Assembly: GCA_023052935.1 (NCBI GenBank)
Contig: CM041297.1
Span: 111,591,563 to 111,655,562 of the forward strand
Reading direction: 5' to 3'
From: Piezodorus guildinii
Lineage: Eukaryota; Arthropoda; Insecta; Hemiptera; Pentatomidae
DNA length: 64,000 nucleotides
The position numbers were made by a program, and so were the translations under genes. Of this stretch, positions 33,605 through 46,589 are shown one piece after another. The number at the start of each line of letters is the position of its first letter. The stretch's first letter is position 1. The notes beneath the pieces were generated by a model that did not search any database, was not told the DNA's origin, and was given only the letters and a program-made list of their open reading frames with translations.

Positions 33605-34184
33605 AATCATCTGCAGACTATGCAATTCTAGACCGCTAGTTTTTATTGAGCTCGATGAGTTTATATAAATATATATGCGATGGTTTCTTTTTAATATAAA
33701 TGATGTTTGGTTGCCAGTAGGAAGCTAAGGGATCTTGCGTAATATCTGTCAATTATAAAACTCGTCTTCTTATCAGCCCTCAACACTCCAAAGAATGAGA
33801 TGTCAGGAGTTCAGGAGTGACCATTAAGAAAACAAATCGTGTTATTAATATTTTAGATACATATTTTTAGATTATCACTTACGTATAATTAGCGCTTTTG
33901 TACATAAATATATTTTGGTGGGAAATAAGATAAGTTGCTGTGGGATAAATAATTTTCTTAAATATAGAAAACCTGAAATATCAGGCTGTCGAATACTTAA
34001 GTTAGATTTTGAAAAAATAGTTTGGCATGGTTTATCTATTTAACGCGTAGTATAGATGAGTGACCATTTTTGTTATGTATTGAATCTAGAACGGCTAATT
34101 TTGAGTCCATCAATACGAAAAACGAACAATTGGGATTAAATACTAACATAAATAACAACAACCATAAACTCTGATCTAAATTCA
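33605..34184. other. AT-rich intergenic DNA
   Basis: Nothing recognised. Confidence 0.45.
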
Positions 34185-34284
34185 GACATCTCGCAGGCTC
34201 GAGACCATCATTTTACGTCTCCCCTGAAGGACATTGGGTATGGAAGTCTCTTATGCTAGCCACTACACCACAGCTGACCCCATA
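34185..34284 (-). mobile_element. SINE family A, partial
   Basis: TTTTACGTCTCCCCTGAAGG and CTTATGCTAGCCACTACACC match the inverted middle and head of the copies at 9447-9730 and 35441-35711. The stretch between them is shortened and the tail is missing. Confidence 0.5.
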
Positions 34285-34325
34285 AACAGTTGTTAGCAGT
34301 TATATTGTACTTAATTATTTTATAC

Positions 34326-34365
34326 TTCTACTAGTGACCCATTCCTGCTTCGCACAGGTACAATT
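34326..34365. repeat. Possible dispersed-repeat end
   Basis: ACTAGTGACCCATTCCTGCT, then TCGCACAGGTAC, resembles a consensus start often seen in arthropod dispersed repeats (from memory). No element body could be delimited. Confidence 0.25.
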
Positions 34366-34369
34366 TGAA

Positions 34370-35440
34370 TGTACTTTTATTTATATTTAAGAAAGCACAG
34401 GTTGACCAATTAAGAATTTATCTCTTTGGAATTATCATTTTAATAGAGAAGAAGAGGTTTCATTAACTTTATAATAGGCTTATAACAATCTTCTTTTGTT
34501 TCATATTAATTTTATTTTTAAATCTTGAGATTTTTTTCTGCCTTGATTTAAGAAAATTTAATTTTTCCTATCTAAAGAAAATATTAATTGCATCGTGTTG
34601 TATTTATAAACCTTAAGAAGGGGGGAAGAAGGCCCTAAACAAAAGAGAAAAACTCAAAAATCCGTCGAGTGTTGTTAAAGCATTTAGCGGAAACCAGTAA
34701 TTGCAAACATCATTTGATAATTATAAAGGTTTAAACATAATATTTTATATTCCAAAAATAAGTTAACACTTACTACGAAGTAATAGTTTACATAAGTTAT
34801 ATCTTTTTATATGTTATTCCATTAATAATTTAATGATATATAACGCTTAGAAGTGTATGGAATATTATCTCAAAACTGATATTACAGCCCTTTCGAGAAC
34901 TTGGATTCATCGCGTGCCAGTTTATCGTAAATAACAAAATGTTGAAAATTATCAACGATCCTATATATTTAAAAAGCTTGAGAAATATGTTTCTGGAATA
35001 TGTTTTTTTTTCCTATTCGGTTAGAGTATGGTAATTATTCAAAACGTCTCAATTTATGTAAATCGTACACGATTAGTTATACTACAGGACACCAGTCAAC
35101 GCTTTGCCGAACCGGCGACGCACCAACAAGACGTGATGGATATTCCAGACACCAAAAAAGAACCTAACGACAGACACAAAAAGAAGAACCCACATACCAT
35201 TATGCTAATAATCATTAACACATTCATAATTAAATTTGCATCGTTTAAAATTTCTATGCTTTTAAATCATCGGTTCAGTGTCAGCCCAAGTTCATTGTAA
35301 GGACATAGCATAGTTTACCAAATCTGTAATAAGGCTACTACTATTGGGATGAATCATTAGCTAGTATTATTACGTTACAATATCTTTTAACTACACAATT
35401 GGTAGTTTTTTTGAGTTTTTTTTTTTCAGAATAAAAACTT
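34370..35440. other. AT-rich intergenic DNA
   Basis: A 90-codon ORF (35028-35300) has a charged middle (KKEPNDRHKKKNPH) but no recognisable family. Nothing else is seen. Confidence 0.4.
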
Positions 35441-35711
35441 TTTGTTTATTTACCGTATTTTTATGCTAACGTGGCTAATCGGAAGATGTTGTGAAAGACA
35501 GTGGGAGTCCTAAATTTTAAATATTCAGGTTTAATTAGGAAAGAGATCTTTACGAGTATCTTAGGACCAGATTTTTACGTCCCCTCCGAAGGACAGCATA
35601 ACTAAGGATTTTTCATCTCCCTTTAAAAAACCTAGGCTCACCAGCTGTTTTGAACAAGTGACCTTAAGCATATAAGGCTGTTAAGCTAGCAACTTCACCA
35701 CAGGTTACCCC
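35441..35711 (-). mobile_element. SINE family A, near full-length
   Basis: The inverted tail (GTGGCTAATCGGAAGATG, GGGAGTCCTAAA) is at the left. In the middle is TACGTCCCCTCCGAAGGACA, and the inverted head (GCTAGCAACTTCACCACAGG, TTACCC) is at the right. The B box is degraded (TTTTGAACA). Confidence 0.65.
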
Positions 35712-35714
35712 TGT

Positions 35715-37498
35715 TTTAATAGATTTTATTATTATTGAAAAACCCAATTATCATATTATTTTCATGCATCTGAGATTTTTTATTTAAACAACCTTCATTA
35801 AACCTTTCGTTAATTATTTAGGGTTGTAAAGTAGTTATTTAGGATTATTAAACTGAGATAGTAATCTTTAGGTCTAGATTGGAGCCCTTCCGAGATAGAA
35901 CAATTATTTGTTCTAATATATCAGCGAATAGAAATTCCCGTCTTAGGCTTTCCTAACCTTTATAAAATGGATACTCTTAATTGGGAGAAAATGTATCCGT
36001 AAGGGGATCTCGACAGAATCACCAACTTGAAAAGCTGTTAGACATAAAACAATACAAAACTTTACTAAGAAACTTTTAGGTTGTAGTGGTAGTTTTTTTT
36101 TTTTTTTTTTTTTTCCAGTTGTAAAATACATATCAATTCTACTCACTTATTTGATACCAAACAATTATTTAAGATTATAAATATTGGGAAAGCAGACTTA
36201 CAAAGTAAAATCGCTATAAGCTCATATCCTATATCATAATCAATATATTTGAGGAAAATTTAATGTGACTTTGGCTCCCGAAATACTAAAATAAAACATA
36301 AAAGTTATATTAATTATAAAATGTAAATGAGGTAAGAGATCGCACAACAATGTAACCGGATCTGTTTTTAAAGATAAGTATCGAGAAACAAAAGAAAAAA
36401 AATGTTAATAGGTTTTGCCACAGCTCCTTCTTATTGCTATTCTGTCCACGTTTTCGATTGTGACAAGATTGATGGAGATCACGCCTTTGATTGAGGCTGG
36501 CTTCCTGATCACTCTCAACGCTCCCAGGTGTCACTCCTACTCACAATTTTGAGATAATGGGTTAAAAACATTCATTTGCATAATATGATGATAATAATAT
36601 CTCATTAACTTCATTATAATAACACTATTCAACAGAAATTTTATATTAAACAATTATACAATAATCCTTGCCATATGTGATGTTGTGGGGGTTCGAATAG
36701 TTCGCAAGGCTGTTTGTTCAGAGTGCTAATGGTTATATGAACAAATATCAGCAATAAGACTCCTGATAGACCAAAATGTAGTTGGATCGATCATATGACC
36801 TTATATCTCATAGATTTATGTTTCAATAGTTTTTGTCCAATATAAGTACGAGTACCATGACTTTAGAATGACATCACGTATTTTATATTCCTAGAGGTAA
36901 TTTATTTTCATCATTCAATCATTCTTTTTTTTTTAATAATCCAAGCCCAATTTCGGCATGAACTTTTTTAATATAAAGCTAAAATTGTGGTTATTCAGAA
37001 AAAATATTTCATCATCGAACTTGATGGAAACTTCCATTCCAACCTCCTGTTTTGAATCATGGCTATGGTTTCAAAACAGTCAATACAATAGAAAGGATTT
37101 GCCTATTATCCGCTTAGCCATAAATTTTTTTGTATCCTTCGAATATTACGAAATGTTTGTTTCAGTTTGAGATGTGGAGGGCGTGTTCAAGATAATATGT
37201 CCAGAGAAGCATTAGGGATAAGTCGAACTTCAAGAGCTTGGCACTTGAATCAGGCAATCAATCAAAATTCAGGAGATCTCTCAAAGAATAACTAATCCAA
37301 GACTCAAACGTAGCAGTGATCGAGTGCTTTAAAGTTGAAGTAATGCTGATATGTCGAAATATAATAATAAAAGCAATGAAACTGTAAAGGAGCCCTTCAA
37401 AAGTTGCTATTAATAATCAATACACAGATGAAGCAAGCAAAACAAACGAAGAACTTTAATCATAATAAGAGATTGATAATAAAATCACATTTTATCTG
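35715..37498. other. AT-rich intergenic DNA
   Basis: T run at 36091-36114. ORFs of 65-75 codons in this stretch are unrecognised. The segment 37139-37310 is open in one frame (RILRNVCFSLRCGGRVQDN) and faintly resembles 55575-55640, but I cannot place it in a family. Confidence 0.35.
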
Positions 37499-37597
37499 AT
37501 GGAGAAGTTCATTGTGGATGCGGTCACCAACAAGACAAGCTTATTTTAATTTTATGCCGATGTTTCGGCCTACATTGTGTGCCTCTATCAGGGCTAA
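37499..37597 (-). pseudogene. Decayed arm of the first fold-back PLE family
   Basis: GGAGAAGTTCATTGTGGATG, then CGGTCACC, resembles the arm at 4040-4075, and TTATGCCGATGTTTCGGCCT with CTATCAGGGC keeps the outline of the ribozyme. The CTGANGA core has an extra base (CTGATAGA) and GUC is changed, so it should be inactive. Only one arm is present. Confidence 0.5.
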
Positions 37598-37603
37598 GTT
37601 ACC

Positions 37604-37692
37604 TATAGGATCAGGAAAAAGTTAGGACTCCTGCTGTAGCATCTTCCGATTAGCCACAGTAGCATGAAGTGGCTTTAAATGAATAAACGAAA
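37604..37692 (+). mobile_element. SINE family A, 3' end only
   Basis: TTAGGACTCCTGCTGTAGCA, then TCTTCCGATTAGCCACAGTA, then a TTTAAATGAATAAACGAA tail, matches 9655-9728. It abuts the decayed PLE arm. Confidence 0.6.
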
Positions 37693-37694
37693 TC

Positions 37695-39810
37695 GAAAGA
37701 ACGAGGGAAAACCTTTAAATGGAGTAGAAAACAACATTCAACAAACTCATACCTAAAAATAAAATAAAAGTACATAACATAGTCTATCTACAATAGATCT
37801 AATATTTTTTCACGGATAGATACAAATAATATATGATAAATTATAACCCTAAACCCGAGTTATAACATGGTATAACTTAAACCATCAAGTCAGTCATAAA
37901 TTTACCAACAATGGTGACGATGACTTCCAAACAAGATCCTGGTTCTCCTGTTTCATTAGGTTTATTTATTTTTTCCTGGTGTGAGCTCCGCCACGAAATA
38001 TTCCAAAACAAGAAAGAGAGAAGGAAACTCCAGGTGAAATATGTGCTGCTATTTGGACCGACATCACAATAAAATCCCGATGTCACCGGCTGACATGCCA
38101 CACACGCACAGCGGCTGAGGAATTTCGAACTTGACCTGCGGTTGACCTTAAGGAATGCCACACAGTGAGTCACAGGTAATGGTTTTTTATCGCTGAGTCA
38201 AAGCCGACGGATTTAAGTCACCATTTGGAGGACCTTGCACTACGTTACCAACCCAAACGGTTCCGGTACGGGTTTCTCACCCTAATATTTAGAAGTAAAT
38301 GTTTCTCAGTAACTTATTAGCAGGAAAATCAGAAAGTCATCCAGGAAAAATAATAAACCAAAAAAGCTGAAGTATTAGGTTTCAGCACTGACGTGGAATT
38401 CTGTATCAAAGGTGTTGGCAATGGCCAACGGTGTCGGCAATGACCCTTTGAGGTTATTACTTTTATTTTTCAAAGCCTCTAAAACAAGAATACATATTTA
38501 CATAGTATTTTTCTTGGATACTCCTCTTTTTGCTAAAGCACAGTTCAATTTTAATTAATTGTGTTCATATCAGTTGCTAAATATTGCTCTATGTTTGTTC
38601 CAAATACTTTCTGTCAACAAATGGAGGTGGTGCAGACGTCCTTTGAGATTGATGCCATAAAAAGAAAGTATAAAAAATAAAATATTTGAAGTTGTTGGGA
38701 AGTGGTGCGAAGGTGCTTTTCGCGCAACTTCAACCTGGTCACCAGTATAAGTCGCCGAATTACATGTCAATTATACTTATATAATTATATGTAATTCAGT
38801 TGAGATTAAATATTATAATTTTGACTCAAACTTTTTTAATTAAACATATTATAATCTCCTAGATTTCCTAGTGCTGGTGTTCCAATTTTTGCAACTTGCC
38901 TCGGCTTATACCCCACCCTCTTTTTCATTTCTTAAAGATAATTAACTTGATGATTTATCCATTCTTACGATGTGACTTCTCTTATCACCGTTATCTCCGG
39001 TATTCAACCTTGCCGGTTGGTGGATCTATTTGCTTCTTCATTGCTTAAAATTCCGCAGTGTGGCTACGATCCAGACGAAGATTTGAAAATAAAGATAAAA
39101 CGGCATATGCTTGACGGTAGAGGAAGGTATTATATTAACATGAGCTGTTAGTGATAAGGGTGTGAACATGATATTTAACGCAAATTGAAACACTTGAAGA
39201 GTTATGCTCAAATAGCCCTAATAAGTGCCACAAAGCTTCTGAGCTTTTTGGTTAGCATTTACTTAATTATGAACCATAGTAACCATAATTTGATTTTATT
39301 AAATATACCATCAACCTTTGTCAATATACCTACAATCAATATTTGAAGCTACGAATGAGTTGATAGAAACAACTTCAAGTATATAATGAGTGAATGTTTG
39401 AAGAGTACATAACGGGATATCCGTAACATACGCTGCCAGAGGAAGACTTATTACAATACAGAACAGACGTTGTAAATGATTCCATCCAAGCCAACTTATG
39501 TAAATTATTGACCGTTAAATTGATGACACTGCAAATGGTGGAGCGTTGTCCTAACCGATGTAGCGATTGCGAAATTGCTCTGGCAAAATTGTAGTGGTAA
39601 GTAGTCCGAACTGTCGGTACTTTACGGCGGCTATATTTCATATATGTCTGGTGGAATTGAACACGCTTCCCTTGTACACAGGTTCGAAATAGCTGTATCA
39701 CTCAACGGCTCATTATGTTAATGCCACAGATAGGCACCTTGTATTTATGTTCCTACTTGTTTCTGTTGGAACATCCAGTAACTTGCAGTGAAATGGCCGT
39801 GTTATCCGAC
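37695..39810. other. Intergenic DNA, partly less AT-rich
   Basis: No recognised gene. Minus-strand ORFs at 37877-38173 (98 codons) and 39375-39701 (108 codons) are not assignable. A short imperfect repeat, GGTGTTGGCAATGGCCAACG then GTGTCGGCAATGACC, lies near 38410-38445. Confidence 0.35.
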
Positions 39811-39812
39811 TC

Positions 39813-39837
39813 AAAAAAAAAAAAAAAAAAAAAAAAA

Positions 39838-39898
<61 letters not shown>
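39813..39898. repeat. A-run, (AT)n, T-run compound tract
   Basis: A run of about 26 A, then (AT)n of about 45 bp, then a T run of about 14. The whole tract is self-complementary and could fold back. Confidence 0.85.
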
Positions 39899-39899
39899 G

Positions 39900-40530
39900 A
39901 CATATATGGCTTATCGGGCTCTTTTCAACAGTTTATCAATACGTCGTTACGACTTCCCGAGTACTTACTATATACCGAGTACAAATCAGTTTACAAATTT
40001 GATTGTCACCAACCTCAGCAAACTCCTCAAACCCATAAATGAGTCAAAAGCAATTTTTCTTTCGTTATGACTGAGCCCTTATGGGAACTCTACAAATCCT
40101 ACTAAGTAACTCAACTTATTTAACGGAATGAAGTAAAAAAGATTGCTAAGAAATAAAATCATTTCTGCAATAAGAAAACGCAATTAATCTGACTTCGACC
40201 ACCTAGATATTGCAAAAATATCTATCAAAGAATTCGTTTTGCTTCCGGTGTTTTAAACTTTATCTAAACATTTATCTATGAAATTTTGAAAAATTCATTT
40301 AAGGAAAAAGGAAAAAAAATGTATTGTATTTTCTTTTTTTTTTAACGTTCATGAAGAACATTTGAACTATCACCTTATAATTATGTTTGTCGTCCTAATT
40401 AATTATTGTCTGAGGTTTTTTTGCTTATCGTATTTTAATTAAAATTTAACGGACTTTCAATATGTAATTTAGGTACTAATTGCACAATACCTATTTTTCT
40501 ATTCTTTCTTTCTACTCATTAACTATATGG
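39900..40530. other. AT-rich intergenic DNA
   Basis: Nothing recognised. Confidence 0.45.
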
Positions 40531-40770
40531 AGAGTGGCGTGGCCTAGTGGGTCACATGTTACTGTTCTTCAGGTCTTTAGTTCGAACCTAGACTGTGGCA
40601 GAATTTTTCATTCTTTATATCAGCCTAGAGCGACTCTGGGGATGGAGGCCCTCTTAGGGCATCCCAGGCTCTATAAAGTAGATACCTAAACATTATTATA
40701 CCTGGCGACTGAGCGAGATTAGGACTAATTGACCTCCTTACCCTTGGTCATAAAACAGTACGAACCCTAT
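40531..40770 (+). mobile_element. tRNA-derived SINE, family B
   Basis: A box TGGCCTAGTGG (40540-40550) and B box AGTTCGAACCT (40579-40589) in a tRNA-like head. The body contains a GC-richer block (GGAGGCCCTCTTAGGGC). The 3' part CTAATTGACCTCCTTACCC, then AAACAGTACGAACC, parallels the tail of 5347-5601. Confidence 0.65.
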
Positions 40771-40774
40771 TTAA

Positions 40775-41539
40775 ATTTAACCCTTTATAGGCTGTAGAGG
40801 AATAGATTTTTTATTAATTTTATAGAAATAATTGCTTTCACCCATGGTAAAGAGCTGATTTATAAGAAAACATTTAATTAGGGCCATAAAAATAAAATAT
40901 TATTACTGTTCCACTTATAAAAACACGTCATTGGATTCATTTGAGCTAATGATTAGTAGACCAAGGATTACTTTTTGCGTTGAAAGGATATAAAAATAAA
41001 TTAATATACCATGTAATGGCTTTAATTTTGTGAGTTTTAACTAAAAGTTATTTAACAAAGTTTTATACAGTAGGATTAAATTATGGTTTTCATTAGTTAT
41101 TATTCAATTTAAGAACGGAATTATCCTCTATGAATGAGTCTACTAAAAATAATCTAAAATCGGTTCCATAAAATGAATTAAACATAAAACTGAAAACACA
41201 ATTGTCCTTTTGAAGTTATAACGGTAACACTATGACATTGATATGGCATTTGACAAGCTCTCGAGTTCCGGGGTGCCTAGGAATTTTTCTGGGGTTAGGC
41301 CTAAACGTAATCCATTCAGCCTTGTAAGACTAGATAAGGAAATAAAGTACCGGTTCGGTCTAGAAAACTGAAATTATGTTATGCAGCATACCTTTGTGAA
41401 ACCGATCAGGTCCTACAAAGGTTCGTTATTGAAAAAAATTAACCAAAAGTATTTGTACTAGACTTCTTTACTATTTTATATTCAAGTGTTTTAATTTTCA
41501 TTGAAATAATTCAAATACAAATTAATTATTCCAGAACAG
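40775..41539. other. AT-rich intergenic DNA
   Basis: Nothing recognised. Confidence 0.45.
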
Positions 41540-42085
41540 ATATCTTTTCTATATCTTCAATAATAACCGAGTTATGAATTACATCTCTTATAAGTTACGG
41601 CTTGACTTCACTGTATTTTTTTCCCTTTGTTCTTCGCGGTGTTTGATCTCAAAAACGATTTTTGGATCACATCTGTTATAATTGGATTGTATAGATTATA
41701 CTTTGTTCTCTTTGTTTATGTCGGTTTACTGATTGTATAATTCTATACATTATTTTTTTTAATTTATAATTAATCTCGGTGTTCTAATTTTAAACTCAAC
41801 ACAATTCTTTATCTATCTTCTGAAATAACTGAAATTGGATGTACATATAGACAAGATTTTTATTTATTTATTTTTTTGTTGTTAGTTTTGGGGTTCTGAT
41901 CCTAAAACATTTTACATATTTTTCACTATCTTCAAAAATAACTGAGTCCGGGCGTATATAAAGGAAAGATTTCAATTTCTATCTTTTATGCATTAAGATT
42001 AATCTTGTACTAATTTTAAAACTCTATACAATTGTTTCTCAATCTTCCGAAATAAGTAGATATGGACGTATATATAAATAAATAA

Positions 42086-42146
<61 letters not shown>

Positions 42147-42280
42147 CAATTTTTTTTTCCTATATAGGAAAAAAAATAATTTTTTTGTTTTCTATTTCAT
42201 AATTAACCGCAGTGTCTCGATAAAAAAATGCTCTATGCAAATTTATCTTTATATTATATGATAACTGCGTTATTGCATTA
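41540..42280. repeat. Degenerate ~115-bp tandem repeat
   Basis: A unit with TATCTTCNGAAATAACTGA, then GGACGTATATA, an A/T-rich middle, a TTCTGATTTTAAAAC-like block and CTCNATACAATT recurs diverged at about 41551, 41812, 41930, 42042 and 42250. Spacing is about 112-118 bp for the middle copies. An (AT)n tract interrupts it at 42088-42145. The units point the same way. Confidence 0.5.
42088..42145. repeat. (AT)n microsatellite
   Basis: AT dinucleotide preceded by AAAT repeats. Confidence 0.9.
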
Positions 42281-42284
42281 AAAC

Positions 42285-44857
42285 ATTTTTAATTTTTCTC
42301 AATTTTAATACCAATCGAATGATATCAACTTCAATGTGTTAGGGTCATTTGAGGGATGTTCTGGTAGTTTTGTGCCCGGTTTCGATAAAGTTGGTATAGT
42401 AGTTTGGACGGTTTTTTTTTGTTATTATTCGTTATTCAGGTTCTCCGAATCTTAAAATTTAAGACCTGTATTTTTTAAATTTTTTTATTAATTATTTTTA
42501 TTATTACAATTACGCAAGGATAGTATATGATAGATGAAAACCTGATGTACTATCTTTCTCGTGATGGGAAGAAAAGAACTTAAACAAATAAATAATTCAG
42601 ATTTTCACGGTATATTTGTCATTTGAAAGAATTCAAAAAAAGTATGAACGTCATGGGTTATATATAGACTTTACGAGGAAAAAATAATAAAAACAGTGCT
42701 TAATCGTCGACAGCATTGAGTAAGAACCATTAACTATGTAAGGTTTGCCCTTTGAGCACTTCCTGAGAACAACCATCACTGATCCTTTTATTTTCTTATT
42801 AGACTGCCGAGATACCATCTCAAGAGCGTGTGAACATGGAGGTTAAAGTTGTTCGCCAACCTTAAAAATATGTGAAATATAGTGATCATGAACTGTTGCG
42901 AAAAAGATGTTCAATAGATCACGTTGAAGAATAGTCGTTGTTTTGACCTTCGGATATTCCGCGGGAGCAAGAGATGCATCTAAGGCATTTTTATCGTTTT
43001 AATCCATCTCTTGAGACCCTTATGTTCTTCTCTTCATCATAAAAAAACATAAATTAAATCCTAAAAATTTAACTTCACAATTATTATTTTTGTAAATAAA
43101 TCAATAAAAAATCTGGGGTGGACAAAACACGACTTACACTTACCGCGGTTATCAAAATAAATTTACGAACAAATAAATAGAGTTCAAAAAGGTCTAAAGA
43201 AATATGTTTAGTCTCGTTGGGAAAACATGTTTTAGATTGAATAATATAACAATATACAATTTTTATCTACAGCAATCAGTTGGTTATCCGGTTTTTATCA
43301 ATCTCCATTACATTTTACAACTTTGTTTTCTAAGATAATATTTTTTCCTAAAATCTTTAGCTATCCAACGGTGTATTATACATCTGTATTACTGTTATCT
43401 TATCTTCGAAAAAACAAAAACTACATTGAAATATATTTGTACATAATCAAATTCGTTCAACTGGTATAACGTAAAGTTAATTAATATTTTAATAATTATA
43501 TTTTCCTCAACTTAATTTTGTTCTTCAATCTATCTGCTAATAATATAATATTTTAAGTGAGGTATTTACCCTAGGCAGTCCTTTTTTTTCTTTTTTCATT
43601 ATTAACTTCCTTATAAAAGGTAGGAAATTTGTGGTTTTCGGGAGAACCCCACCAGGTCCGTAAGAAGTGGTAGCTAAAAGTTTTAAGAGATTTAATAGCA
43701 GAATATTTATTCCATAATATCTTTTCTCCTTTGGATTAATAATAAATATTACGTAAATAGTTGTACAATAATAATTATATAACAGTATACCATATTTAAC
43801 AAATTTGTTTGGGAAGTGACTGATAATTTCCAATTACAACAGGAATAAAGAAGCTATATTAAAGAAAAAAACCTATATTTTTCTTTAAAGCCATACTTCA
43901 CTAATCATGAAATCAATAATTATTTTTTATCGAGGATTATCATTATCTTCTTAGGTTTTTCAGTTCACTTATCTCTCGAAGTGAAACCATAATTGAAGCT
44001 GTTGACCACCGGAAGCGACCGTGCGGTGTCGACGACCATGGGCAGACTCCGGTTACTCCAGCCTCTGGAATTCCAAAAAGTCTCTGGAACCGGGCAAAAA
44101 GAAAAAGATAATATACAAATTACAGAGTCGCCGGACCGCAGGGCTCAACCTTGCCAAGGTCGGGCTAGCCTGGAACAGCCTTTGATTCCATCTTGTTATC
44201 GTCTGGAGGAAGCTAATTGCTAATTGTGGATGCGGATTGGTCGGATGTAGAAATGGGAGGGGTGTGTTCTGTATAATAATGGATACTTGATTAGACTGGA
44301 AGAAAATACCTACATGGTAATAAACTCGAACTGGAGATAAAACAGACTAAAATCAATTAACTGCAATACATCTATTAAATAGTAATAAAAACATTTATAA
44401 TAAATGTTTTAATAAAGTCGAGATATCGTTCAAGATTTTAATTAAATTTTTTCGACTAATTCCGAGAGCTGTATTCCATTATCCTTGTAAGTTTTTCTTA
44501 CTAACAGTGCATTAAAACAGAGTGTCAAATCCTTTTTTAACTTTAGCAAAATACGTTTTTTTATATCCTCATTATGTGATAGAATTTCCATTCGATGATA
44601 AAAACAAAACTGTCAACTTAAAAACAAAACTGTCAAAACGTTATCAGGATTGACAGGCATTTTAATTTTTTTTTTATATGCCATTACTCTTATTATTATT
44701 ACTATTATTTTTCTTTACATATCTTTGTTCAAAATATTTGTATGTAATGTAATAATAATACGCGTTGTATCGCAAGATGATAAATACGCCCATTGCAGGG
44801 TTAGCAAAATAATTTAAAAATAAGCCATTAAAGTATTTAAGTTTTATGCTTGCTTAA
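42285..44857. other. AT-rich intergenic DNA with one GC-richer ORF
   Basis: A 76-codon plus-strand ORF at 43993-44223 lies in a distinctly GC-richer patch (43990-44260) but is unrecognised. The remainder is AT-rich without features; TTAA (44854-44857) is the left target duplication of the next element. Confidence 0.35.
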
Positions 44858-45509
44858 CACATTTATGCCGGGGTGACCCACCGGTGGGTCATACTTGTCT
44901 GTTCCGTGGGGCGGGGTGAGCCATCGGTGGGCCACGCTTGACTATCCCGTGGGGCGACGTGCATCACAGGTGAGTCACTTGTTTATAGAAAATAAGTTTA
45001 TTTTGTTTTTCTCAACATTAAATGTTGTAGGAATTAACAAGTAATTAAAATAAGTGTTTATTTATCAAATATTGTATAACTTTCAACATGCACCCTCGAA
45101 GGACTCTTATCGATCAATTTCATTTGATTACTCTTCTTAAAGAATTTTATTTAGCTGTACATTATTTCATTTCGTATTTTATCCCTATAAATAACAATAT
45201 AATATATAATATACGAATTATTTTTAATAATAAATAATAATATAAGAATAATTTTTTAAAATAAATAATAATATTAGAATCTTTTTTAAGTATTTCCATA
45301 ATTACTCTTTCAAGTCATATGTGTATAAGTGTGTATAGTAAGTCATATGTCATGTGTGTTCAAGTCATATGTCAAAATTGTTATCAAAACAATATCACAT
45401 TAAACACGTTGGAACTTGCAACAATGTCGCTTCGCACCACGAAGCGTAAGTAGCTAAGATAGTCCCGCCTCACAGGAAAAACGTAGATATTCACTTCGGC
45501 ATGAACGTG
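44858..45509. mobile_element. piggyBac-like MITE
   Basis: The element is flanked on both sides by TTAA (44854-44857 and 45510-45513), the piggyBac target duplication. The terminal inverted repeats are CACATTTATGCCG at the left and CGGCATGAACGTG at the right (inverted, two mismatches). At 652 bp it has no transposase ORF, so it is non-autonomous. Near the left end two imperfect 43-bp direct repeats (GGTGACCCACCGGTGGGTCA and GGTGAGCCATCGGTGGGCCA, each ending CCGTGGGGC) each contain a palindrome, a likely binding site for a transposase. Near the right end is TTCGCACCACGAAGCG, another palindrome. Confidence 0.8.
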
Positions 45510-45534
45510 TTAATATTTATTAAGCTAATAATAT

Positions 45535-45666
45535 AATAATCTCGTCAAAATATAACTTGTTATAAGGTTTTTTCATAAACTGTGTTCGTCACTCCTAAAA
45601 AGGAATCTTAATCTCACCACAGTTTAAAATTTTTTTTATTAAAAGTACTGTTTTGACGAGATTATT
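45535..45666. mobile_element. Short TIR MITE (132 bp)
   Basis: AATAATCTCGTCAAAA (45535-45550) and TTTTGACGAGATTATT (45651-45666) are perfect 16-bp inverted repeats enclosing 100 bp without coding potential. It sits just right of the piggyBac-like MITE. The superfamily is not clear; flanking AT-rich DNA makes the target duplication ambiguous. Confidence 0.65.
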
Positions 45667-45669
45667 TAT

Positions 45670-46589
45670 ATTATTAGGTTTATTACCAGCATAACAACTT
45701 AAATATTTTAATGAATTATTGTTTTTACTATTTCGCTTTGAAATAGGGTAATTTTGACACCAAAATTTATTTTCCTACATTCCGACACCAAGATATTAAA
45801 TAAAATGTGTTTTTGAGCACAAATTTATATTTTTTTTACGCACTCCTAGGGAGTGTTGGCCCCTAATGTTTTGCAGAGTCCAATTGTTTAAGGTCTAGTT
45901 TAACCAAAAAAAAATCGGTGAGACACATTTGAGATCCTCTCTTTGTTAAAACGTATAAACAATTTATTCTATCATTTTATATATAGAGAGAAGTGGAGGT
46001 ATGAACCGATTTAATATATCAAACATTCCTGGTCGTGATAGCTACCCTAGGCAACATGCTATCTCGGAATCACTTAGCCATAAACACAGGAGCATGTTGG
46101 TTTATGCAGGCGATACGGAGTGCAGTTATGATCCCATAAGTGCCACGACGAACGATTAGCGTCGCCTATCCACTCCCATTTAATTACCCCCGATATGGAG
46201 GACTGTTTATGCCGTTCCTTATATCGGCTCCGGCGGCAGATCTAGATTGGAGGGGACGCCTACCGCTACCCCACGCATGGGAGGCCTAGGATCCGGTTGG
46301 ATGATTGAGGAGGCTGTGTCAGTGACCCCGCAAACAGCTGTTACATTAAGGTCAAGGTCGTCGGGAAGGCCACGCTGCAGTTCCTATGCACCTCCCTCCT
46401 CCCACCCCTCTCACTCCTTCTCCCTCCCTCAGTCCACCTCCCCCCCCTCTCTCTTCTTTCTGCTTCGGTGTCATCAACGCTGGCATCCCCAGTCCATAGT
46501 GAACATCCAAGGAGTACACACTGGATAATGTTATCCAGTCATCAGGCATACACCTACGTATAGATATAAAACAAAACAAAAATAATTAC
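45670..46589. other. Intergenic DNA with a GC-rich block
   Basis: The block 46050-46560 is GC-rich, has a polypyrimidine stretch (CCTCCCTCCTCCCACC and similar at 46390-46450) and ends near an AAAACAAAACAAAAA tail at 46568-46583. It could be the 3' part of an unidentified retroelement. The ORFs on both strands are Pro/Ser- or Gly/Arg-rich and unconvincing. Confidence 0.35.

Noticed and set aside
39715..40042. Two overlapping plus-strand ORFs
   Set aside because: They read through the poly(A), (AT)n and poly(T) tract; Lys and Tyr/Ile runs only.
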